From Nanobdellota archaeon (GTDB lineage Archaea; Nanobdellota; Nanobdellia; Pacearchaeales; GW2011-AR1): a DNA stretch of 9,823 nucleotides. A program made the translations under genes and the position numbers. This document shows positions 4,649 to 9,823 of this stretch, one piece after another (within the stretch, counting starts at the first letter, position 1; each line of letters starts with the position of its first letter). The notes below the pieces were generated by a model, which saw nothing but the letters and a program-made list of their open reading frames with translations, had not been told where the DNA came from and ran no database searches. The stretch lies in contig JAHIEH010000090.1 in assembly GCA_018901675.1 (NCBI GenBank), forward strand, positions 1 through 9,823. The letters run 5' to 3'.

Positions 4649-4700
4649 TCAAGAATTCATCCACACACTGAAGTGTGTGGTTTTCCCAAGAATTCTTGAC
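4649..4700. repeat. Second nested inverted repeat with a 12-base palindrome
   Basis: TCAAGAATTC (4649-4658) is complementary to GAATTCTTGA (4690-4699), enclosing the perfect 8-bp hairpin with TGAA tetraloop at 4661-4680 and TTTTCCC at 4681-4687. The right arm lies in the perfect palindrome CAAGAATTCTTG (4687-4698), and CAAGAATTC also occurs as a direct repeat at 4650-4658. The arms can therefore fold in alternative ways. Confidence 0.8.
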
Positions 4701-4835
4701 ATAATTTCGGAGATTATATACGACGCAGAGGACTGACTTATTTTTATTATATATTGGATATAACTTTATGCCCGTAAATCTTATTATTGGAATAAATAAC
4801 AGCGGTTTTTCACAACTAAAAATCAATCCTAGACA

Positions 4836-4863
4836 TATAAAAACAGAGAACAAGATTTATTAA
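4836..4863 (+). promoter_or_regulatory. Candidate promoter of enolase
   Basis: Two TATA-like strings precede the gene. TATAAAAA at 4836-4843 would give a transcript with a leader of about 19 bases. TTTATTAA at 4856-4863 is centred about 25 bases before the ATG and would fit a leaderless transcript like those of the neighbouring genes. No clear Shine-Dalgarno is seen before 4885. Confidence 0.35.
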
Positions 4864-4884
4864 TTAAGAAAGTTTTACTTAGAG

Positions 4885-6069
4885 ATGCATATTAAAGAGG
4901 TTATTGGGAAAATAATTTTAGATTCACGCAGAGAGAATACGATAGAAATAAGCATTAAAACAAATGTTGGAGATTTTTATGCAAGCGCTCCAAATGGAAA
5001 ATCAACTGGAAAATTTGAAGCCAAACCATACAAAAAAAGCATTGAGGGGGATATTAAGGCATTAAAGGAAATGTCTGATTATTTTTCTGATGAGGAATTT
5101 AATAATTTTGAGGATTTGAGAAAAATTGAAGATGTGATGAAGGGGCATGTTGGGGCGAACACTCTTTTTGCATTTGAATCAGCAGTTTTAAAGGCAATTG
5201 CTATGGAAAAGAAAAAAGATGTTTGGCAGATAATTAATCCTAAGGCAAAAAAATTCCCGCGCCTTGTTGGAAACTGCATTGGAGGCGGAAAACACTCTTC
5301 TATTGATGGCAAGAAGCCGGATTTTCAGGAGTTTTTGATAATTCCTGAAACAAATTCAGTTTCTCAAGCATGGGATGTGAGCAAAAATGCAAAAGTGGAT
5401 GCGCAGATAATCTTAAAGAATATTGATGAAAAATTTAAATCAGAAAAGAATGATGAGGATGCGTGGATTACTTCTATTGAAGACAAAATAGTTTTGGAAG
5501 TTTTAAAAGATTTAAAGGATAATGCTTGGGATGAAAGGAAGATTTATTTAGATAATGGCATAGATATTGCCTCTTCAACTTTCTGCAAAAGAAAAAAATA
5601 CTACTATCTGCACCCTATGCTGGACAGAACAAATGAAGAGCAAATTGAATACTTATCCAGCTTAATAAAAAACTTCAATTTGTTTTACATAGAAGACCCT
5701 TTTTATGAAGATGACTTTGAGAGTTTTGCAAAATTGCTTAAAAAATTTCCCGATAGATTAATTGCAGGGGATGATTTAACTGTTACAAATGCAAAAAGAC
5801 TGGAGAAAGCAATAAAAAATAAAAGTATAAATGCAATAATTGTTAAACCTAATCAGTGCGGCTCTTTGCTGGAAGTTGCAAAAGTTGTGGGACTTGCCAG
5901 AAAAAACAAGATTAAAATTGTTTTCTCGCACAGAAGCGGGGAGACAGAAGAAACAATTTTAGCGGATTTGGCTTTTGGGTTTGGGGCAGATTTTTTCAAG
6001 TGCGGGATAACTGGAAAGGAAAGAGAAGCGAAGTTGAAGAGGATGAGGGAGATTGAAGGTGGATTGTAA
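4885..6069 (+). CDS. eno: Enolase, short and divergent
   Basis: Converts 2-phosphoglycerate to phosphoenolpyruvate in glycolysis/gluconeogenesis, cytoplasmic and Mg-dependent. At 394 aa it is shorter than typical enolases (about 410-430). Family residues are nevertheless visible in order: the mobile loop APNGKSTGKFEA (35-46), GGGKHSS with H137, FQEFLIIP with E149, NDEDAW with E191 at the acid position, IDIASSTF with D227, FYIEDPF with E270, AGDDLTVTN with D296, IIVKPNQCG with K321, FSHRSGETEE (348-357) and FKCG with K372. The usual GDEGAWAP motif is altered to NDEDAWIT, and TGAPxRSER-like sequence to GITGKERE. The key ligands being kept argues for an active enzyme. Neighbours rpoK and uS2 reproduce a conserved archaeal order. 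Confidence 0.93.
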   Translation: MHIKEVIGKIILDSRRENTIEISIKTNVGDFYASAPNGKSTGKFEAKPYKKSIEGDIKALKEMSDYFSDEEFNNFEDLRKIEDVMKGHVGANTLFAFESAVLKAIAMEKKKDVWQIINPKAKKFPRLVGNCIGGGKHSSIDGKKPDFQEFLIIPETNSVSQAWDVSKNAKVDAQIILKNIDEKFKSEKNDEDAWITSIEDKIVLEVLKDLKDNAWDERKIYLDNGIDIASSTFCKRKKYYYLHPMLDRTNEEQIEYLSSLIKNFNLFYIEDPFYEDDFESFAKLLKKFPDRLIAGDDLTVTNAKRLEKAIKNKSINAIIVKPNQCGSLLEVAKVVGLARKNKIKIVFSHRSGETEETILADLAFGFGADFFKCGITGKEREAKLKRMREIEGGL

Positions 6070-6098
6070 CTTCAAACATGCTTGCAGTCTTCGGGGCA

Positions 6099-6106
6099 TT
6101 TAAAAA
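6099..6106 (+). promoter_or_regulatory. TATA-like box of the membrane-protein pair
   Basis: TTTAAAAA is centred about 25-26 bases before the ATG at 6128. No strong Shine-Dalgarno precedes that ATG (AAAAGAGGT ends immediately before it, too close for normal spacing), so a leaderless message is likely. Confidence 0.4.
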
Positions 6107-6127
6107 GAGGTTTTAGATAAAAGAGGT

Positions 6128-6718
6128 ATGGAAAACAAAAAAATTGCAATAGGATTTTTAGTGTTAATGATTTTATCGGTTGTGCCTTTAGTGAGGGCTG
6201 ATTTGTCTGTGCCTCCAACTCCTGGATATAAGGATATCCTAATTTATAATTATATTGAGAATATGGAAGATTACCCGGATTATATTTTTGTAAGTGCTCC
6301 GATAAAAGGACCTGGACCTTCATTTAGCATGTGTTCTATAACCAAGATTGATGAAACTGGTTTAATTATAATGGGATATAAATTCTGCTATCTTTCTGTA
6401 TTTGCTATCAAAAAATCAGATTTCGATCAAGATAAGATGGATTTAATTAATAGTGAAAGTGATTATGAAAAGGCGCAAGAAATATTTGATAGTATACCAA
6501 AAAAAGAAGTTGTAAAAGGTATAGTTGATCGGAGTGAGAGAGTAACTATAACTGACTTAAGAACAGAGATAAAAAATTATTACACTCTTGACTTAAGTAA
6601 AATTAAAACAGAACCCGATAAAATAATCCCTGAGAAAGGATTCACATATTACTTATTGTGGTTAATTCCTATACTCGCTTTAATCGCTATTATAATTATA
6701 CTCATAAAAAGAAAATGA
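6128..6718 (+). CDS. Secreted, C-terminally membrane-anchored protein of unknown function
   Basis: 196 aa. An N-terminal signal peptide is evident: ENKK, then a hydrophobic core IAIGFLVLMILSVVPLV, with likely cleavage after RA around residue 24. The mature part starts DLSVPPTPGYK and runs to about residue 170 as an exposed domain with Y/D/P-rich stretches (NYIENMEDYPDYIFVSAP) and two cysteines (about 88 and 101) that could form a disulfide. A single TM helix (about 173-193, YYLLWLIPILALIAIIIILI) ends in KRK, a stop-transfer tail, so the bulk should lie outside the cell. I do not know the family. The ATGA overlap with the next gene, a polytopic membrane protein, suggests the two work together. 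Confidence 0.8.
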   Translation: MENKKIAIGFLVLMILSVVPLVRADLSVPPTPGYKDILIYNYIENMEDYPDYIFVSAPIKGPGPSFSMCSITKIDETGLIIMGYKFCYLSVFAIKKSDFDQDKMDLINSESDYEKAQEIFDSIPKKEVVKGIVDRSERVTITDLRTEIKNYYTLDLSKIKTEPDKIIPEKGFTYYLLWLIPILALIAIIIILIKRK

Positions 6719-7044
6719 ATGAAATCATACCCTACCTTTTAGCACTTGCATTAACCTTTATTTTAGAGTTAATAATTTATTTTATTTTCATAAGAGATAA
6801 ATGGGGCAAAATTGTATTATATTGTCTTCTTATTAATTTATTCACATGGCCATTAGTAAATCTCACACACGGCTATTTTCTTATACTTTGGATTATAGAA
6901 GCTTTGGTTATATTAGTTGAATTGATATTAGTAAAACTATTATTTAGAATAAAATTATGGAAAGCTATTTTAATCTCTTTTATAGCTAATTTAATAAGCT
7001 GGCTTTTAGGATCAATCATATATTATTATTTAATTTCTCTTTAA
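6715..7044 (+). CDS. Small polytopic membrane protein with internal duplication, unknown function
   Basis: 109 aa from the ATG at 6715, which overlaps the TGA of the preceding gene. An upstream in-frame GTG at 6658 would add a hydrophilic 19-residue piece read from inside the previous TM segment and is unlikely. About four TM helices are seen (4-26, 33-50, 55-76, 84-107). Residues 17-47 and 68-98 align without gaps at an offset of 51: E18/E69, R27/R78, K29/K80, K32/K83, N41/N92, L42/L93 and W45/W96 are the same in both halves. This indicates two copies of a two-helix unit with buried polar residues. I recognise no named family. Probably a partner of the anchored protein upstream. Confidence 0.75.
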   Translation: MNEIIPYLLALALTFILELIIYFIFIRDKWGKIVLYCLLINLFTWPLVNLTHGYFLILWIIEALVILVELILVKLLFRIKLWKAILISFIANLISWLLGSIIYYYLISL

Positions 7045-7154
7045 TTCACAAAACCCTCATCCCCAAACTTTCAAAACCTTTAAAAACATCAAAAATTCTT
7101 AATTAATTCTCTAATTTTTGTGGCTTTTAAAACCCAAAAATCCCCAATCAAAGG

Positions 7155-7163
7155 TTTTAAAAA
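7155..7163 (+). promoter_or_regulatory. TATA box of the uS2 gene
   Basis: TTTTAAAAA, preceded by AAAGG that could serve as a BRE-like purine stretch, is centred about 27 bases before the ATG at 7186. Similar strings occur further up (7079-7085, 7123-7129). The space to the ATG is T-rich (CTCCTTTTTCTTTG) without a Shine-Dalgarno, so a leaderless transcript is likely. Confidence 0.5.
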
Positions 7164-7185
7164 TCTCCTTTTTCTTTGAAAATCT

Positions 7186-8232
7186 ATGCCAGAAGAAGAA
7201 AACATCCTTGAAGATGTAGAAGAAAATATTGAAGAAGGAATAGAATCAGTTGAAGAAGTAGTTGGAGAAATATTAGATGTAGCTAAAGAGAAAAGGAAAG
7301 TGGATAAAAAGCCTTCTAAAAAAGATTTAAAAGAGCCGGTAAAAAGAGATAGAAAAATGGCGAAAAAAACAGCACCAGTAGATATAATCCAAAATGTTAG
7401 CGAGGAACTTTCAGGATTGGAGCTTGAAAGCGCTGCTGAAGAAGAATCTCTAGCGACTGAAAAACCAGAAAAAAGCATAGAGGAGAAGAAAAAAGCAGTT
7501 TTGGAAAAGGCGAAAAAGCTTGCGGAGAAAATAGAAGTAACAGCAACAGAAGAGCTAAAAGAGAAGGTGAAAGGAAAAAAGAAAGAAGATACTCTGCTTC
7601 CTTTAGAAGATTATGTCAAAGCGGGAATTTATCTTGGAACAAAAGTTGTAACACCTGCTATGAGGCCTTTTGTTTATAGAAGGAGAGCAGACGGACTGGC
7701 TATATTTAACACCGACATAATTGATGAAAAGTTGAAAGAGGGGGTTGCATATCTGAGCAAATTTGCTAAAGAAGACGTGATTATTGTCTGCAAGAGGATG
7801 GCTGGCTGGAAAGCAGTTGAAATGTTTTCTAAACTTACAGGGATAAGAGCTTTCACAAAAAAATACCCTGCGGGAGTTTTAACAAACACTAAGCTTCCGG
7901 ATTTTTTTGAGGTAGAACTTGCTATAATCTGCGATTCCTGGCTTGATAAAAATGCTCTTCATGATATGAAAAAAGTGAATAAGAAAATTTTGATGATATG
8001 CGATACAAATAATTTTGCAAAAGGAGCAGACCAGATAATTATCGGGAATAATAAAAGCCCAAGAAGCCTTGGCTTGATTCTGTATTTATTGGCAAAAGGA
8101 TATTGCAAAGCAAATGGGATTGAAGCGGAAATTCCTGAATTGGATTGGTGGACGAGCGAAGAAGGAGTGATAGTTGAAGAAAAGAAAGTTAAAATAGAAA
8201 GAAATTCTTTTAATAGAAAGAGAAGATATTAA
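7186..8232 (+). CDS. rps2: Ribosomal protein uS2 (30S subunit S2) with long charged N-terminal extension
   Basis: Component of the small ribosomal subunit. The uS2 core covers about residues 138-325: LLPLEDYVKAGIYLGTK (137-153), PFVYRRRADGLAIFN (161-175), VCKRMAGWKAVEMFSKLTG (201-219), the PAGVLTNT segment (228-235), CDTNN (272-276) and NNKSPRSLGLILYLLA (288-303). Archaeal uS2 proteins are usually little more than 200 aa; this one has 348 because of roughly 135 leading residues rich in Glu and Lys (acidic 1-35, mixed 36-66, then more acid/lysine stretches) and a basic tail. A later in-frame ATG at 7357 (MAKKTAPVDI) could be a start, but the TATA spacing favours 7186. The location after rpoK-eno follows archaeal convention. 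Confidence 0.93.
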   Translation: MPEEENILEDVEENIEEGIESVEEVVGEILDVAKEKRKVDKKPSKKDLKEPVKRDRKMAKKTAPVDIIQNVSEELSGLELESAAEEESLATEKPEKSIEEKKKAVLEKAKKLAEKIEVTATEELKEKVKGKKKEDTLLPLEDYVKAGIYLGTKVVTPAMRPFVYRRRADGLAIFNTDIIDEKLKEGVAYLSKFAKEDVIIVCKRMAGWKAVEMFSKLTGIRAFTKKYPAGVLTNTKLPDFFEVELAIICDSWLDKNALHDMKKVNKKILMICDTNNFAKGADQIIIGNNKSPRSLGLILYLLAKGYCKANGIEAEIPELDWWTSEEGVIVEEKKVKIERNSFNRKRRY

Positions 8233-8239
8233 AATATCT
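8224..8239. terminator. Palindrome across the ends of two convergent genes
   Basis: AGATATT-AA-AATATCT is a perfect inverted repeat covering the uS2 stop codon (8230-8232) and reaching the stop codon of the minus-strand gene (8238-8240). The genes are only 5 bases apart. The position suggests a bidirectional transcription end, but the stem is AT-rich and weak, and its bases are constrained by both coding sequences. Confidence 0.35.
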
Positions 8240-8552
8240 AATGCTTTTTCATTTTAATTCTGCCCATGGCGATCTCATGCTCATGTGACATTGTGCTAAA
8301 TCTTTGTTCAATAGATAAAAGTTTGTTCACTTTTCTTTCTGTTTCTTCTATTCCCTGTTTTATTTTTCCAAGCTGATAAGCGGCGCCAAGAATAGTTAAT
8401 ACTATTCCCATATAAGGAAGGGTTTCAAACCATACTGGGGAGTTGATTATCCCAGATACTTTTAGTGCTATCCAAACAAGAAGGATAAGAATACCTAACC
8501 AAATCAAAACCCAAAAGAGGATATTTAATACTTCATCCCTGCTTTTTGCCAT
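8238..8552 (-). CDS. Small two-TM membrane protein with C-terminal coiled coil, unknown function
   Basis: 104 aa. Two hydrophobic helices, about 10-31 (NILFWVLIWLGILILLVWIAL) and 44-61 (TLPYMGIVLTILGAAYQL), are followed by a charged amphipathic helix from about 63 to 103 (KIKQGIEETERKVNKLLSIEQRF and onward) that may form a coiled coil in the cytoplasm. No enzymatic motif is visible and no family is recognised. The ATG at 8552 lies about 25 bases downstream of a TATATA box on the same strand, and the gene is divergent from the protease gene at 8614. Confidence 0.8.
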   Translation of the reverse strand: MAKSRDEVLNILFWVLIWLGILILLVWIALKVSGIINSPVWFETLPYMGIVLTILGAAYQLGKIKQGIEETERKVNKLLSIEQRFSTMSHEHEIAMGRIKMKKH

Positions 8553-8572
8553 ATTAATTAAATGCTACCCAA

Positions 8573-8580
8573 TTATATAA
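8573..8580 (-). promoter_or_regulatory. TATA box for the minus-strand membrane gene
   Basis: TTATATAA (palindromic) is centred 24-25 bases from the start codon at 8552 read on the minus strand, consistent with a leaderless transcript. Confidence 0.45.
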
Positions 8581-8584
8581 ATTC

Positions 8585-8591
8585 TTTTAAA
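8585..8591 (+). promoter_or_regulatory. TATA-like box for the protease gene
   Basis: TTTTAAA is centred 26 bases before the ATG at 8614. It lies within a dozen bases of the divergent TATA box, so the two promoters share one 61-base intergenic region and could influence each other. Confidence 0.45.
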
Positions 8592-8613
8592 CTTTAAATA
8601 TTCTAATAATTCT

Positions 8614-9306
8614 ATGAAAAACATCAAGCCGATTTATGTTATGAATCAAAAAGGACTGCCGGATTTTGAGAAAAAGGCAGTTTTAGATGGTGTTTCTGAA
8701 CTTTTAGAATTGGCAAATGTCGGAGACATAAAAATTTATGATGGGGGGGCATGGAGACATGAGGGATATCTTGATAAAAATAATGAATTAAAAAAATTTC
8801 ATAGTGTTGATTGGTATTTAGAAGTAGGTAAAAAAGAAAGCAGGAATAAAAATCAACTTAATGCAGATTCGATGCAGAGAGTTTTAGCATTAGAACCCTG
8901 GAGATATCCTCATTTAGGAGGGGAAAATCATTATGATATCTTTATTATAAACGACGATATGTATTCTAAAGGAACAAATTTTGTAATCGGAATTGCACAG
9001 CAAAAAATAGGAACTATAATTTCTACATATCAATTCAAAAAGTTACGTGGGGACTGGGGGATGAAATATGATTACATCAAAACAGAGACGATGCACGAAC
9101 TTGGGCATGTTTTTGGTTTGCCTTCTAAATCCAGGACAAGAAATATTGAAGAAAGTTTAGGAAAACATTGTACCAATATCTGTGTGATGAGGCAGGGATT
9201 AATTTTGCCTGATGATTGGATAAGGATGACGAATGACAGATTAAAATCTGGCGGCGCACTTTGCAGAGATTGCAGAAAAGATTTGAGGGATTTTTTTGGG
9301 GGTTAG
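8614..9306 (+). CDS. Archaemetzincin-like zinc metalloprotease
   Basis: 230 aa, no signal peptide, probably cytoplasmic. The metzincin core HELGHVFG is at 161-168, giving two zinc histidines (H161, H165) and the catalytic E162. Further on come H185-C186, C190, M192 and a CRDC at 217-220. Archaemetzincins (family M54) have the pattern HExxHxxGxxHCx4CxM with a later CxxC, where the cysteines bind a second zinc. Here the parts are all present in order, but about 14 residues are inserted between the core glycine and the third histidine, and the first cysteine spacing is Cx3C. The N-terminal 150 residues include YDIFIINDDMYS and GTIISTYQF strands, like metzincin sheets. It is likely a divergent M54-related peptidase; substrate unknown. 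It is transcribed away from a small membrane gene. Confidence 0.75.
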   Translation: MKNIKPIYVMNQKGLPDFEKKAVLDGVSELLELANVGDIKIYDGGAWRHEGYLDKNNELKKFHSVDWYLEVGKKESRNKNQLNADSMQRVLALEPWRYPHLGGENHYDIFIINDDMYSKGTNFVIGIAQQKIGTIISTYQFKKLRGDWGMKYDYIKTETMHELGHVFGLPSKSRTRNIEESLGKHCTNICVMRQGLILPDDWIRMTNDRLKSGGALCRDCRKDLRDFFGG

Positions 9307-9335
9307 ATTTTAAGAATTTTTAAAAAATCCAGACA

Positions 9336-9368
9336 AATTTTTACAAATTTCTCTGACTTTTTCTTTTT
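9336..9368 (+). terminator. T-rich 3' region after the protease gene
   Basis: Runs of T on the plus strand (ATTTTT, AAATTTCTC, then TTTTTCTTTTT at 9358-9368) follow the TAG at 9304-9306. Archaeal transcription ends at such U-tracts without needing a strong hairpin. The next gene is convergent, so a stop here is expected. Confidence 0.4.
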
Positions 9369-9376
9369 ACAACTGA

Positions 9377-9823
9377 CTATTTCCCCAAAAAGAAAAACAA
9401 CCAGCTTTTTCCTGGCTTGTTTCCATAATTGGTTTTTATTAAAACATAATTGCCTTTGAGCTTTTTGCCGTGAAAGACAACTTCTATCTTTTTATCGTCG
9501 CTGTGCTTCAATTCATAAAAACCTTTGTCCCAGATTTTAACTAAACCAGCGCCGTAATTCCCTTCGGGAATTACTCCGCTAAATGTTGCATATTCTAATG
9601 GATGGTCTTCAACCTGAATTGCAAGGCGTTTTACATCTTTTGTTATTGGGGGTTCTTTTGGAACTGCCCAGGATTTTAAAACTCCATTCATTTCTAATCT
9701 TAAATCATAATGGTGTTTTTGAGCGAAATGACTATGCACCACAAAGGCTAACTTATTACTGACTGGTTTTTTTATTTTTCCTGCTGGCTCGGGGGTTTTG
9801 GAAAATTCACGCTTTTTTTTGTA
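9377..9823 (-). CDS. LigD-type 3'-phosphoesterase (PE) domain protein, 5' end outside window
   Basis: The frame is open to the window edge; the 148 visible residues end at a TAG (9377-9379). PE domains trim 3'-phosphate and 3'-ribonucleotide ends in DNA repair and in bacteria are fused to the ligase LigD; archaea also have stand-alone versions. Typical features seen, counted from the first visible residue: REFSKTPEPAGK (6-16), FVVHSHFAQKHHYDLRLE (27-44) with metal and catalytic residues H32, H38, D40 and R42, SWAVPK with K56, R66, EDHPLEY with H74 and Y78, and VIPEGNYGAG (84-93). Spacing of these residues equals that of the Pseudomonas enzyme (H42, H48, D50, R52, K66, R76, H84, Y88). The GTG at 9742 is internal to this domain and not the start. 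The protein ends after the PE domain, so no ligase follows it C-terminally. Confidence 0.9.
   Translation of the reverse strand, partial: YKKKREFSKTPEPAGKIKKPVSNKLAFVVHSHFAQKHHYDLRLEMNGVLKSWAVPKEPPITKDVKRLAIQVEDHPLEYATFSGVIPEGNYGAGLVKIWDKGFYELKHSDDKKIEVVFHGKKLKGNYVLIKTNYGNKPGKSWLFFFLGK

Larger units (their letters stand above)
4590..4700. mobile_element. Possible relic or minimal non-autonomous element of the IS200/IS605 type
   Basis: Two sub-terminal hairpins lie about 33 bases apart with no room for a gene: ACCACACC-loop-GGTGTGGT (4607-4628) and CCACACAC-TGAA-GTGTGTGG (4661-4680). The second is set in GAATTCAT...TTTTCCC, a context like the right-end hairpin found after tnpB in IS200/IS605-type elements. 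TTGAG at 4598-4602 and TTGAC at 4696-4700 flank the pair, resembling the pentanucleotide cleavage sites of ISDra2-like members (TTGAT/TTGAC). Elements made only of such ends are known in haloarchaea as PATEs. The assignment rests on pattern memory; alternatively these are terminators of rpoK. Confidence 0.45.
4567..4884. other. 318-base gap between rpoK and enolase
   Basis: The left part (4590-4700) is dense with hairpins that look like transposon ends and are listed separately. The rest (4701-4884) is AT-rich, with several TATA-like strings (around 4714-4720, 4746-4754, 4836-4843, 4856-4863). A 31-codon frame (ATG 4768 to TAA 4861-4863) exists, but it has no ribosome binding site and no recognisable motif. 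I see no tRNA, no box C/D RNA and no credible gene. Confidence 0.5.

Noticed and set aside
4605..4853. An 82-codon minus-strand frame over the hairpin region
   Set aside because: It runs through the transposon-end-like inverted repeats and the promoter region of enolase, and shows no recognisable domain.
4768..4863. A 31-codon plus-strand ORF between the hairpins and enolase
   Set aside because: No ribosome binding site, no similarity to the FLPFKL micro-ORFs, and it overlaps the probable enolase promoter; such an ORF is expected by chance.
6658..6714. GTG at 6658 as an earlier start for the four-helix membrane protein
   Set aside because: It would begin inside the coding sequence of the previous TM segment and add a tail unlike the rest of the protein, while ATG 6715 has the ATGA overlap common in this window.
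7089..7478. A 129-codon minus-strand frame opposite the start of uS2
   Set aside because: Very Ser/Phe-rich, the mirror of the Glu/Lys-rich uS2 extension; no promoter or motif.
1..9823. CRISPR arrays, tRNA or rRNA genes
   Set aside because: No regularly spaced direct repeats, cloverleaf-like GC-rich segments or rRNA-like sequence were seen on reading both strands. A covariance-model scan was not possible.

Overview
The window looks like a piece of an AT-rich, compact archaeal chromosome. The archaeal markers are an alpha-type 20S proteasome subunit, an SBDS ribosome-maturation protein, the exosome trio Rrp4/Rrp41/Rrp42, RNA polymerase subunit K, an archaeal-type enolase and an archaeal uS2. 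Short proteins, ATGA stop/start overlaps, several apparently leaderless promoters and small membrane genes of unknown function suggest a DPANN-type lineage (Woesearchaeota or Pacearchaeota-like). That placement is inference and no phylogeny was run.

Layout. Positions 1-214 hold the 3' end of an unrecognised gene. From about 320 to 4566 runs a plus-strand information-processing operon: psmA - micro-ORF - SBDS - micro-ORF - rrp4 - rrp41 - rrp42 - micro-ORF - rpoK. After a 318-base gap with nested hairpins that look like the relic of an IS200/IS605-type element comes enolase (4885-6069). Two membrane-protein genes joined by an ATGA overlap follow (6128-7044), then ribosomal protein uS2 with a long charged N-terminal extension (7186-8232). 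The right end holds a small two-TM protein on the minus strand (8238-8552), a divergently transcribed archaemetzincin-like zinc protease (8614-9306) and, on the minus strand and running off the window, a LigD-type 3'-phosphoesterase domain protein (9377-9823).

The psmA-SBDS-rrp4-rrp41-rrp42 order is the well-known archaeal exosome/proteasome super-operon. The rpoK-eno-uS2 order is the end of another conserved archaeal cluster. Here the two are fused directly, without the genes that usually lie between them.

The most unusual thing is a family of very short ORFs at three junctions of the operon (1054-1161, 1838-1891, 4106-4162). They encode near-identical peptides of the form MKK-x3-FLPFKL-...-LK. 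Each ends in a TGA that overlaps the ATG of the next real gene. Their DNA is conserved almost base for base and carries two inverted repeats: a hairpin at codons 2-8, and a second pairing whose loop holds the Shine-Dalgarno of the next gene. One copy starts 26 bases downstream of a TATA-like box, as the apparently leaderless genes of this window do. The cassettes look like translated adaptors that couple, and possibly regulate, SBDS, Rrp4 and RpoK synthesis. I know of no description of them.
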